A stretch of DNA of 36,126 nucleotides from Desulfuromonas sp. (GTDB lineage: Bacteria; Desulfobacterota; Desulfuromonadia; Desulfuromonadales; Geopsychrobacteraceae), in assembly GCA_002868865.1 (NCBI GenBank), contig PKUC01000043.1:1-36126 (forward strand). Direction: 5' to 3'. The translations under genes and the position numbers were made by a program. The first letter of the stretch is position 1, and every line of letters begins with the position of its first letter. Positions 27,438 to 34,667 of this stretch are shown here, piece after piece. Below the pieces are notes generated by a model, which saw nothing but the letters and a program-made list of their open reading frames with translations, made no database searches and was not told where the DNA came from.

Positions 27438-29015
27438 ATGAGCCAGATTCGACTGTACGATACGACGTTAAGGGACGGAACCCAGGCTGAAGATATTTCC
27501 TTTCTTGTCCAGGATAAGGTGCGCATTGCCATGCGCCTTGACGAGTTGGGTATCGATTATATCGAGGGGGGGTGGCCCGGATCGAATCCCAAGGATATCG
27601 CTTTTTTTCAGGAAATAAAAAACGAGCGCCTCAATCACGCCAAGATTGCTGCCTTTGGATCGACCCGTCGTGCCAAGTCGACTCCTGAACAGGACGACAA
27701 TATTCAGACCCTGATTCAGTCGGAATCGGACGTCGTCACCATCTTTGGTAAGACGTGGGACTTTCATGTTCGCGAAGCGCTCCGCATCAGTCTCGAAGAG
27801 AACCTGGAGCTGATTCACGACTCGCTGGCGTATCTCAAGGCCCGGGTCGGAGAGGTGATCTACGATGCTGAGCATTTCTTCGATGGCTACCGCGCCAATC
27901 CCGAATACGCCATAAAGACCCTGCAGGCCGCGGCACAGGCCGATGTCGACTGTATCGTGCTGTGTGATACTAACGGTGGAAATCTGCCCGGAAAGATTGC
28001 GGAAATTATCGGTGAGGTAAAGGGGCACATCAGTACTCCGCTCGGAATTCATGCCCACAACGACAGTGATTGCGCCGTTGCCAATTCCTTGACGGCGGTG
28101 GAGTGCGGCGCGGTCCATGTACAAGGTACGATCAACGGTTTCGGTGAGCGCTGTGGCAACGCCAACCTCTGCTCGATTATTCCGGCGTTGAAGCTGAAGA
28201 TGGAGAAGGAGTGCATCTCCGACGAAGGACTCAAGACGTTGCGCAGTCTGTCGCGTTACGTCTATGAGGTTGCGAATCTCATCCCCAACAAGCATCAGCC
28301 CTATGTCGGCAATTCTGCGTTTGCCCACAAAGGCGGCGTCCACGTCTCGGCGATTCAGCGTCACCCCGAAACCTACGAGCATCTGCGCCCTGAGACGGTG
28401 GGCAACACGACGCGGGTTCTGGTGTCTGACCTGTCCGGTCGCTCCAATATTCTGGTGAAGGCCGAAGAGTGTGGCATCAAGCTCGACAGCAAAGATCCCG
28501 TGACCCTCGAGATCCTCGAAGAAATCAAGGAACTCGAGAACAAGGGGTATCAGTTCGAGGGAGCTGAAGCCTCTTTCGAACTGCTGATGCGGCGTGCTAT
28601 GGGTGAAATGAAGCACTTCTTTTCGGTGGTCGCCTTCCGCGTGATCGATACCCTGCGTTCGGGGGATCAGGTGCCAGTTTCCGAGGCTACGGTTAAAGTC
28701 AAGGTCGGCGGACGGATTGAGCATGTCGCCGCTGATGGCCACGGTCCGGTCGATGCCCTCGACAAAGCTTTGCGTAAGGCGATGATCAGTTTTTATCCGC
28801 AGATCAGTGAAATGCGCCTGTTCGATTACAAGGTTCGCGTTCTTCCTGCCGGCAAGGGGACAGAGTCGTTCACTCGCGTGCTGGTTGAGTCGGGGGATCA
28901 GATCGGTCGCTGGGGGACAGTCGGGGTCAGCGAGAACATCATCGATGCCTCGTACCGGGCACTGATCGACGCCTTTCAGTACAAGCTGTTTAAGGACGAA
29001 TCACAGAAAGGGTAG
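27438..29015 (+). CDS. cimA: (R)-citramalate synthase
   Basis: Condenses pyruvate with acetyl-CoA to citramalate, the threonine-independent way to 2-oxobutyrate and isoleucine. 525 residues. The HMG-CoA-lyase-like barrel has [16 protein letters not shown] at 7-22 and the metal-binding HAHND around 205; a LeuA-type dimerisation/regulatory domain fills about 380-520. The LRDGTQAED variant separates this family from 2-isopropylmalate synthase (which usually has LRDGEQ). Citramalate synthase is known as the main isoleucine route in Geobacter. The neighbour lysC supplies the competing aspartate pathway. Specificity is inferred from motif and length. Confidence 0.92.
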   Translation: MSQIRLYDTTLRDGTQAEDISFLVQDKVRIAMRLDELGIDYIEGGWPGSNPKDIAFFQEIKNERLNHAKIAAFGSTRRAKSTPEQDDNIQTLIQSESDVVTIFGKTWDFHVREALRISLEENLELIHDSLAYLKARVGEVIYDAEHFFDGYRANPEYAIKTLQAAAQADVDCIVLCDTNGGNLPGKIAEIIGEVKGHISTPLGIHAHNDSDCAVANSLTAVECGAVHVQGTINGFGERCGNANLCSIIPALKLKMEKECISDEGLKTLRSLSRYVYEVANLIPNKHQPYVGNSAFAHKGGVHVSAIQRHPETYEHLRPETVGNTTRVLVSDLSGRSNILVKAEECGIKLDSKDPVTLEILEEIKELENKGYQFEGAEASFELLMRRAMGEMKHFFSVVAFRVIDTLRSGDQVPVSEATVKVKVGGRIEHVAADGHGPVDALDKALRKAMISFYPQISEMRLFDYKVRVLPAGKGTESFTRVLVESGDQIGRWGTVGVSENIIDASYRALIDAFQYKLFKDESQKG

Positions 29016-29020
29016 GCTGT

Positions 29021-29572
29021 ATGAGGGGCGAACACGGAATGCTGCTGTGTGTCGTGTTGCTCCTCTGTAGCCTGTTGTATGATATCGGGCGGCACGTTCT
29101 GGTCAATCAGGACGTGCCGCCCTTTTTGTTGGAAGATCATCCTGCGATGCAGATTGCTGTCGATGATGTGCAGGGCGCGTCAAAAATATATCAGTTTAAG
29201 CGGATGCCATCGGTTCGAGGTGTCATGAATTTGACGGATTGTGCGGGGCCGATGAATGTCATACCAATGGAGACGATTCAAGACCCCGTCAAGAGCGGAG
29301 AGCGGTTCAGTTGTGCCCCTGATGACGCGGGAAATCAGACTTTTTATCGTGACTGGATGCCTGCCCCTCAGCGTATTGCCTTGGGGATTCCCCTTCATCC
29401 GGATCGGATGTCAGTCGCAGATTGGGACGCGCTTCCTGGGGTTGGGGTTGCTCTGGCTGCAAGGATTGTGGCTGATCGTCAAAAAAATGGCGATTTTGGC
29501 CGATATCAGACATTAAAGCGCATCAGCGGTGTTGGGAATGGGCGTCTGGCTCGGTGGGAACGTTTTTTTTAG
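29021..29572 (+). CDS. ComEA-like helix-hairpin-helix protein, exported
   Basis: 183 residues. A hydrophobic N-terminal segment at about 7-20 looks like a signal anchor. The middle (30-125) is not recognised and has two cysteines (Cys74, Cys98) that could form a disulfide outside the cytoplasm. The C-terminus at about 136-183 is a double helix-hairpin-helix unit (LPGVGVALAARIV, then LKRISGVGNGRLARWERFF) as in ComEA, which binds DNA during uptake. Known ComEA proteins are shorter and put the HhH at the C-terminus in the same way. It starts 5 bases after cimA with GGGTAGG before it, so it is co-transcribed, though no competence gene is nearby. Codon choice is a little more AT-rich than in cimA. 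Confidence 0.75.
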   Translation: MRGEHGMLLCVVLLLCSLLYDIGRHVLVNQDVPPFLLEDHPAMQIAVDDVQGASKIYQFKRMPSVRGVMNLTDCAGPMNVIPMETIQDPVKSGERFSCAPDDAGNQTFYRDWMPAPQRIALGIPLHPDRMSVADWDALPGVGVALAARIVADRQKNGDFGRYQTLKRISGVGNGRLARWERFF

Positions 29573-29642
29573 GTATGCAACCTGCTGAAATAGAAGGGTT
29601 TAGGCAGTGGATTGCAATTTTCATTAACGAAGTGGGCTCTTC

Positions 29643-29658
29643 TGGAACGGCTTGTGCT
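29643..29658 (+). promoter_or_regulatory. possible sigma-54 (-24/-12) promoter
   Basis: TGGAACGGCTTGTGCT has the invariant GG and GC exactly 10 bases apart and differs from the TGGCACG-N4-TTGC consensus at two positions. Transcription would begin near 29670, about 64 bases before the zinc-ribbon gene. The surrounding 160-base gap shows no better sigma-70 site. This is a sequence match only. Confidence 0.35.
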
Positions 29659-29733
29659 ATTGGAATATATCACCTTTAGGTAGATGCCACGTTTCGCCTT
29701 TTGTTCTGACATTGATTCTGAATGGAGGTAAGC

Positions 29734-29889
29734 ATGAAGTGTCCCAAGTGTAAAGGTCGCATGTATTCTGAGAAGTACTATGTATTCGTACGCACGTATG
29801 ATGCCTGGAAGTGTTCCTCCTGTGGTGAGGTGCTCGACTCGACAATTCTGGCCAACAGGGCCCGCAGCACAGTCGGCCTGGTCGCTTAG
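29734..29889 (+). CDS. 51-residue zinc-ribbon protein
   Basis: Small open frame below the usual length cut-off but well supported: a consensus ribosome site GGAGGT (29724-29729) four bases before the ATG, and a strong terminator 35 bases after the stop. The protein begins MKCPKCKGRMYSEKYY and has Cys3, Cys6, Cys27 and Cys30 as CPKC...CSSC, a complete four-cysteine zinc ribbon with aromatic residues between the knuckles, then a basic C-terminal tail (ANRARS). It has no TM or signal peptide, so it is cytosolic. Comparable single zinc ribbons bind nucleic acid or other proteins; the function here is unknown. It stands alone between the HhH gene and the aminotransferase promoter. Confidence 0.82.
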   Translation: MKCPKCKGRMYSEKYYVFVRTYDAWKCSSCGEVLDSTILANRARSTVGLVA

Positions 29890-29920
29890 CCCCAATTTTT
29901 GATTGTCTGCTGTTCCTCTG

Positions 29921-29953
29921 AAAGGCCGGGATTTCCCGGCTTTTCTCTTTTTT
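29921..29953 (+). terminator. intrinsic terminator after the zinc-ribbon gene
   Basis: GCCGGG (29925-29930) pairs with CCCGGC (29935-29940) around an ATTT loop; A-residues before and T-residues after extend the stem, and TTTTCTCTTTTTT follows. It ends the small transcript before the aminotransferase promoter. Confidence 0.88.
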
Positions 29954-29974
29954 GCCTTTAGTGTTGATTTCCCC

Positions 29975-30003
29975 TTGAACATTTTACCTGCTGGACGTAT
30001 AAG
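29975..30003 (+). promoter_or_regulatory. sigma-70 promoter of the aminotransferase gene
   Basis: TTGAAC (29975-29980) and TATAAG (29998-30003) with an exact 17-bp spacer, the best sigma-70-like signal on the plus strand of this window. The expected start is near 30010, inside the palindrome at 30003-30030, and the leader is about 36 bases long. Confidence 0.72.
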
Positions 30004-30030
30004 TTTGTCGGATGTCGACATTCGACAAAC
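30003..30030 (+). promoter_or_regulatory. 28-bp palindromic operator overlapping the transcription start
   Basis: GTTTGTCG (30003-30010) is mirrored by CGACAAAC (30023-30030), and the centre ATGTCGACAT (30012-30021) is itself a perfect palindrome; only the pair 30011/30022 (G/T) breaks the symmetry, so 13 of 14 pairs match. It begins at the last base of the -10 and ends just before the ribosome site GAGAGGAG. The position fits a repressor site; in RNA the same sequence would form a strong hairpin in front of the ribosome site. The binding protein is not known. Confidence 0.7.
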
Positions 30031-30045
30031 GAGAGGAGCGTCTTT

Positions 30046-31338
30046 ATGTTCAAGAGTGAGTATGAGGTTCACCTAAATCTGAATGTTCGCGGGTTGCCCC
30101 TGTCTGCAACTCTGGATATCAACGAGCAGAGCGCCCGGCTTCAGCAGGAAGGTCGCCAGATCTATCGGCTAGGTCTCGGGCAGTCTCCTTTCCCCGTTCC
30201 TGAAGGGGTCGTCAGGGCGCTGCAGGAAAATGCGTTTCAGAAGGACTATCTTCCGGTCAAGGGGCTGCCGGCTTTGCGCGACGCTGTGGCCAGCTACTAT
30301 CAACGAACCCAAGGGGTAAACTTCAACGGAGGCGATATCCTTATTGGCCCCGGATCGAAGGAGCTGATGTTTCTTCTGCAGATTGCCTATTACGGTGAGC
30401 TGGCCATTCCCACGCCGAGTTGGGTTTCGTATGCTCCCCAGGCGCATATCGCCGGGCGCCCAGTGCGCTGGCTGCAAACCCGGCAGCAGAACCGGTGGTT
30501 ATTGATGCCGGACGAACTCGAGCATCTGGGGCGGATCGACCCAACCAAGCCCCGTATCGTTATCCTCAACTACCCGAATAATCCAACGGGGTGCAGTTAT
30601 ACCTCCGAGCAGCTTCGTGAACTCGCCGATGTTGCACGACGCTATAAGATGATTGTTCTTTCTGATGAGATTTATGGGGAGCTGGCATTCGCCGGAGATC
30701 ATCAGTCGATCGCGCGCTACTATCCTGAAGGGACCATTGTTGCCAGCGGTCTCAGCAAGTGGGCTGGTGCTGGGGGATGGAGGCTGGGGACTTTTGCCTT
30801 CCCGGAGCCGCTGCGGTGGTTGCTCGATGCCATGGCGGTTGTGGCCAGCGAAACCTTTACCGCAACCAGCGCTCCGATACAGTATGCCGCTGTTGAGGCC
30901 TTCCGCGGGAGCGATGATTTAGAGCGGTATCTGGACAATTCGCGGCGAATTCTCAGCCGATTGTCGTCATGGATTTGGCGTCAGTTTTGCGCGGCGGGGA
31001 TCAGGGTTGCCAGGCCGGATGGGGCGTTCTATATGTTCCCCGATTTCGAATCAGAGCGGGATCGCCTGCGGCAGCGGGGAATCGTCAACAGTACAGATCT
31101 GTGCCGGCGGTTGTTGGATGAAACGGGTGTTGCGGTGTTGCCGGGAGTCTGCTTTGGGCGGCCCGCCACCGAGTTAACGGTTCGCCTGGCGTTTGTTGAT
31201 TTCGACGGAGGGACCGCTCTTAAGGCCGTAGTAGACAGGGCAGAAGAAGTGGTCTCCGATGCCTTTTTGTACGAACAGTGTGGGCGAGTGACGACAGCGA
31301 TCGAACGGATGGTGGCCTGGGTAAAACAGCCCGGTTAG
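30046..31338 (+). CDS. class I/II pyridoxal-phosphate aminotransferase
   Basis: Fold-type I aminotransferase; substrate not determined. 430 residues. PLP site residues are visible: Asn179-Pro180 in LNYPNNPTGC, Asp207 and Tyr210 in LSDEIYGELAF, and the Schiff-base Lys238 in ASGLSKWAGAGGWRLG; an Arg near the C-terminus in ELTVRLAFVDFDG would bind the substrate carboxylate. The N-terminal RGLPLSATLDINEQSARL and the conserved GLGQSPFPVPE resemble aspartate/alanine-type enzymes. It stands alone with its own promoter, a palindromic operator, and a terminator, so it is probably an individually regulated enzyme. The ATG at 30046 follows GAGAGGAG. Confidence 0.88.
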   Translation: MFKSEYEVHLNLNVRGLPLSATLDINEQSARLQQEGRQIYRLGLGQSPFPVPEGVVRALQENAFQKDYLPVKGLPALRDAVASYYQRTQGVNFNGGDILIGPGSKELMFLLQIAYYGELAIPTPSWVSYAPQAHIAGRPVRWLQTRQQNRWLLMPDELEHLGRIDPTKPRIVILNYPNNPTGCSYTSEQLRELADVARRYKMIVLSDEIYGELAFAGDHQSIARYYPEGTIVASGLSKWAGAGGWRLGTFAFPEPLRWLLDAMAVVASETFTATSAPIQYAAVEAFRGSDDLERYLDNSRRILSRLSSWIWRQFCAAGIRVARPDGAFYMFPDFESERDRLRQRGIVNSTDLCRRLLDETGVAVLPGVCFGRPATELTVRLAFVDFDGGTALKAVVDRAEEVVSDAFLYEQCGRVTTAIERMVAWVKQPG

Positions 31339-31349
31339 ATCTCTGCTTC

Positions 31350-31393
31350 AGGCGCCGATTTTATCCGTTGTGGGCCGTTGGCGCCTTTTTTTT
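31350..31393 (+). terminator. terminator of the aminotransferase gene
   Basis: AGGCGCC (31350-31356) pairs with GGCGCCT (31380-31386) over a 23-base loop, followed by a run of eight T (31386-31393). It overlaps the 3' end of the convergent minus-strand gene. The loop is long, so efficiency is uncertain. Confidence 0.5.
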
Positions 31394-31981
31394 GACGCCG
31401 AGGAGAAACTTAAAGATACCGAGCATGGCCATGGCGACAAAGAAAAACCCTCTGATTTTTTCCGGTTCTTTACCTTCGCTGACAAACACCACTTTGTCGG
31501 AGACGGGGATGTTCATCTCCTTGAGAAGTTTCTCCAGTTTGTTCTTGTTGGAGTCTGCGATCAGGTTGCTGACGGTCATTCCGGTGATGTTGCGCTGGCC
31601 GAAGAACAACTCTTTGTTTTGTTCGATAAACCGGGCGCGGGCTTCATCGGTATCGAGTTTGAAATAGTAGGTCTTCAGGGCGGAAACGATCCGGGGATTG
31701 CGGGTTTCGTACCAGACCAGAAGCTCTTCGGCGGTGCGGGTTGTTTTTAAGGGAACCAGAAACGCATCGATCTCCATGGTGCCGCTCATGTTGATCGCCT
31801 GCAGGAGATCCTGATACCCGCCGGTAATCTGCAGCCATTCCTGAGAAATGTCCTGAGCTGCTACCTGATTGATCGTGGCCACTCCTGGTGTCTGATTTCT
31901 CAGGTAAACGGAGACATCATTGTAGCCCAGCCAGCCGAGCAGCAGGCAGACGACCAGCAGGGTTATGCGAAAGCGTTTCAT
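31361..31981 (-). CDS. unidentified membrane protein with two TM segments
   Basis: 206 residues from the ATG at 31981, which has AGGACGAGAG before it; the open frame to 32062 would run back through a terminator hairpin and is rejected. TM helices are at about 5-20 (ITLLVVCLLLGWLGY) and 179-195 (GFFFVAMAMLGIFKFLLGV), followed by a basic KKK tail. Between them is a domain of about 155 residues without cysteine that should lie outside the cytoplasm if both ends are inside. No family recognised. It lies 87 bases downstream of the symporter gene on the same strand, behind that gene's terminator, so the two may share transcription by read-through. A link to the symporter is only positional. Confidence 0.7.
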   Translation of the reverse strand: MKRFRITLLVVCLLLGWLGYNDVSVYLRNQTPGVATINQVAAQDISQEWLQITGGYQDLLQAINMSGTMEIDAFLVPLKTTRTAEELLVWYETRNPRIVSALKTYYFKLDTDEARARFIEQNKELFFGQRNITGMTVSNLIADSNKNKLEKLLKEMNIPVSDKVVFVSEGKEPEKIRGFFFVAMAMLGIFKFLLGVKKKAPTAHNG

Positions 31982-32000
31982 CGTTTCTCTCGTCCTTTGA

Positions 32001-32031
32001 AAAAGAGGGGCCGCCCGAAATGGGGCGGCCC
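32001..32031 (-). terminator. intrinsic terminator after the symporter gene
   Basis: On the minus strand GGGCCGCCC (32031-32023) pairs with GGGCGGCCC (32016-32008) around a six-base loop and is followed by CTCTTTTTC. Nine G-C pairs make this the strongest terminator in the window. It ends about 20 bases before the start of the next minus-strand gene. Confidence 0.88.
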
Positions 32032-32068
32032 GAAGTATTGCAGAACATGCTTTTTCAAACAAGCCTTA

Positions 32069-33994
32069 TCATGCGCCGGCGGTTTCGCTGGCCACGATCG
32101 GAACGTCTTTCTGGGTCATCAGCGAGACAACTACCAGGGCGAGAATCGACGCCGGAATCGAAATCAAAGCCGGGCTGTTGAAGCTGATCGGGGCGTCCTG
32201 AGGCAGCAGGCCGTAGCGGACCCACATGTCAGGAGAGATCAGGATCAGGCCCAAAGAGCTGACCAGTCCGACCATGATCGAAGCGGCAACACCTTTGCCG
32301 GTGGTCTTTTTCCAGAACAGCAGCATCAGGATCGCTGGCAGGTTGGCAGAAGCGGCGACTGCGAAAGCCCAGCCGACCAGGAAGGAGACGTTCATCCCTT
32401 CGAAGACGATTCCCAGATAGATGGCGATACATCCGACCACGACGGCAGCAATTTTACCGGCGCGGACTTTGGCGGCATCGGTCATGTTCATGCCAAGGAA
32501 GTTGTCCATCAGGTCATGAGCGACCGCACCCGATGCAGCGACGATCAGGCCCGAAACGGTACCGAGGACAGTGGCAAACGCCAGCGACGAGATGACTGCA
32601 AAGAGGATAACCCCGAATGATAGGGCCAGCAGCGGTGCCGACATGTTGTTGTCGGTCAGATTGATAACGCCGTTGGTCATCGCGCCCATACCGAGGAACA
32701 GGGTGAGGACGTAGAAGAAGCCGATTGCGGCGATCGCGACAATGGTCGATTTACGCGCGGCTGCTTGGCTCGGAACGGTGTAGTAGCGGATCAGGATGTG
32801 GGGCAGCGCCGCAGTACCGCAGAACAGTGCCAGCATCAGTGAAACAAAGTTGAAGGTTTGAGTCGGTGTGGCATTGTCGACCTTGAACTTCAGGCCGGGG
32901 CGAAGAACGCGAGAACCGGGGGTCGGCTTCTGATAGTAGATGGTCAGTTTGTTGGCACCATCAGCGATATATTTTTTGCCCCACAAAACAATCGTAGAGT
33001 CCTTGAGTGCTGATAGGTAGGCCAGTGGACCAACCGCACCCGTTGCAGCGACTTCCTGTCCGTCCATCTTCAGTTCTTTGATATGTCCAACCGGGAAGAA
33101 GGCGCCGTCTTCTTTCTGTGCCCCGTTATAGAGCTTTGTGCCGTCCGCCATATTGGTGACGTAGAGGGTCTCTTCGAGGGCGTAGCCACCGTTCGCTTCG
33201 TTGAGCTGCCAGATCGACTCTTTGCCGTCTTTGGCTAGCTTGACGAATCCAGCTTCACCGTAAACCGAGTCGAGACCAGCTACGATGCTGTAGCTGGGGT
33301 CGCTCAGCTCGAGAGATGCGCTGGCGGTCATCGACTTGAAGTCGTGGTAAGGCTGTCCATTGTTTTCAGGAGTGGTTGTCAGGCCTTTAGAGAGAACAGC
33401 GATAACCACAACTGTCGACATGATCAGCAGCAGCGCACCTTTAAAGAACTGAACGTAGGTGGTTGATGCCATGCCAGCGGTGGCGACGATAATGGTGACG
33501 ACGATACCGACGATACAGACACCGACCCAGTGAGGCAGGCCGAGCAGCGGCTGGACCAGAACGCCAGCGCCTACCATCTGCGGGATCAGGTAGAAGACTG
33601 AAACCAGCAGGGTCGAAATCGCAGCCGTGAGCTGGATTGCTTTTGAGTTGAATTTGGAGTCGAGGGCATCGGTAAAGGTGTATTTACCGAGGCGCTTCAT
33701 CGGCTCAGCGACAAGGAACAGGGCGACAACCCAGCCTGCCAGGTAGCCGATGGAGTACATCCAGCCATCGTAACCAGCGGTTGCGATCATGCCGCAGATG
33801 CCGAGGAAAGACGCTGCAGACAGGTAGTCGCCAGCAAAGGCAACACCGTTGGTGAACCAGTGGATGTTACCGCCAGCCGCGTAGTAGCCCTCTGCAGAAC
33901 TGGTACGGCGCGCCAGGTAGAAGGAGAGTCCCAGAACAAAGCAGACAAAGGTGACGAACAGGGCGATAGCTAATGGAGATTGTGTATATACCAT
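32069..33994 (-). CDS. sodium/solute symporter, acetate-permease-like, with large periplasmic insertion
   Basis: Member of the SSS family related to ActP, expected to bring in acetate or another short-chain carboxylate with a cation. 641 residues, about 90 more than E. coli ActP. Six or so TM helices precede residue 205; the segment 205-380 is hydrophilic, rich in charged residues and beta-type sequence, and should sit in the periplasm; the remaining helices follow from about 383. GDYLSAASFLGICG at 55-68 is the SSS signature and Na+ site region. The large insertion is typical of the long-type symporters (VC_2705-like subfamily). The start ATG at 33994 follows AAGGGAG. It is co-transcribed with the small gene upstream. 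The substrate is inferred from family. Confidence 0.88.
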   Translation of the reverse strand: MVYTQSPLAIALFVTFVCFVLGLSFYLARRTSSAEGYYAAGGNIHWFTNGVAFAGDYLSAASFLGICGMIATAGYDGWMYSIGYLAGWVVALFLVAEPMKRLGKYTFTDALDSKFNSKAIQLTAAISTLLVSVFYLIPQMVGAGVLVQPLLGLPHWVGVCIVGIVVTIIVATAGMASTTYVQFFKGALLLIMSTVVVIAVLSKGLTTTPENNGQPYHDFKSMTASASLELSDPSYSIVAGLDSVYGEAGFVKLAKDGKESIWQLNEANGGYALEETLYVTNMADGTKLYNGAQKEDGAFFPVGHIKELKMDGQEVAATGAVGPLAYLSALKDSTIVLWGKKYIADGANKLTIYYQKPTPGSRVLRPGLKFKVDNATPTQTFNFVSLMLALFCGTAALPHILIRYYTVPSQAAARKSTIVAIAAIGFFYVLTLFLGMGAMTNGVINLTDNNMSAPLLALSFGVILFAVISSLAFATVLGTVSGLIVAASGAVAHDLMDNFLGMNMTDAAKVRAGKIAAVVVGCIAIYLGIVFEGMNVSFLVGWAFAVAASANLPAILMLLFWKKTTGKGVAASIMVGLVSSLGLILISPDMWVRYGLLPQDAPISFNSPALISIPASILALVVVSLMTQKDVPIVASETAGA

Positions 33995-34008
33995 GGTGTC
34001 GTTCTCCC

Positions 34009-34275
34009 TTAACTATTCAGTTGTTCCTCTGCTTTAGTGCAGAGGTGGTTGTAGATGACAGCCTGAACCAGAGCCAAGGCGATGAGTCCAAAGCCCCACA
34101 TAACAGCTGCGGTCTGGCCCATAACGATCGATTCCATGGCTTTGGGGTTTGTTGCGTTGATTACAACGAAGATGGCGTAAACGATGGTGTAGGCGATAAA
34201 CATCCCGACACCCAGCTTGGTTTTGTAGGCGGACGCGTTGTCCTTACCTAACTTGACTGCGGGTCCATGTCCCAT
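34009..34275 (-). CDS. DUF485-like small membrane partner of the symporter
   Basis: 88 residues from the ATG at 34275, preceded by GAGAGGAG; the TTG at 34293 overlaps the ribosome site and is rejected. Two TM helices lie at about 21-40 and 55-77 with a short loop between. Size, layout and position 14 bases ahead of the symporter match the YjcH/DUF485 proteins that accompany ActP. Its role is not settled in any organism; assembly or modulation of the transporter is assumed. The N-terminal 20 residues are hydrophilic. Confidence 0.78.
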   Translation of the reverse strand: MGHGPAVKLGKDNASAYKTKLGVGMFIAYTIVYAIFVVINATNPKAMESIVMGQTAAVMWGFGLIALALVQAVIYNHLCTKAEEQLNS

Positions 34276-34667
34276 AGTGATAACTCCTCTCAAACAGTGC
34301 CCGTGGGAGCCAATCCGGCTCCATCACGAAAAACAAAGAAAAACCTGCTCCTAATAGCAGATAGCCGACAATAGAACGCGCTATATGGTTGAAAATACAA
34401 GATATTTGGCGGTATCTTCTGTGAAATTATGCGCGATATTGTGTTTTAAGGTTCGCGCTATAATACGATGTTTTAAAATCATGTCAACGAAAAACTTATC
34501 TGAATGTGTTTGTTCCAGGGAGAGGATGTAATCGGAGAAGCCCCCAGTAATATAGGTAATTGTGGAAGATCAGTAACTTGAGAGAGGTTTAAAATGCTGT
34601 TTGAGATTAGAGGTAAAACAGTACATATATGTAAAATCGAATTATTTGATGATTATGGCGGGGAGCG
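34276..34667 (-). other. 392-base region between epmA and the symporter operon: leader and promoter, no clear gene
   Basis: AT-richer than its surroundings. Holds the minus-strand symporter promoter (34460-34487) and a leader of about 180 bases with a hairpin GGAGCC-aatcc-GGCTCC (34306-34322). CGCGCTATA is present twice (34377-34385, 34454-34462), with a related GCGCGATAT at 34431-34439. A plus-strand ATG at 34594 with GAGAGAGG before it opens a frame starting MLFEIRGKTVHICKIELFDD, which then runs antisense through epmA; I do not count it as a gene. No terminator for epmA was recognised here. Confidence 0.6.
34460..34487 (-). promoter_or_regulatory. sigma-70 promoter of the symporter operon
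   Basis: Reading the minus strand, TTGACA (34487-34482) and TATTAT (34465-34460) are separated by 16 bp, a near-consensus pair. Transcription should start near 34453 and give a leader of about 180 bases before the ATG at 34275. One CGCGCTATA repeat lies across the -10/start region and a second about 77 bases downstream. Confidence 0.7.
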
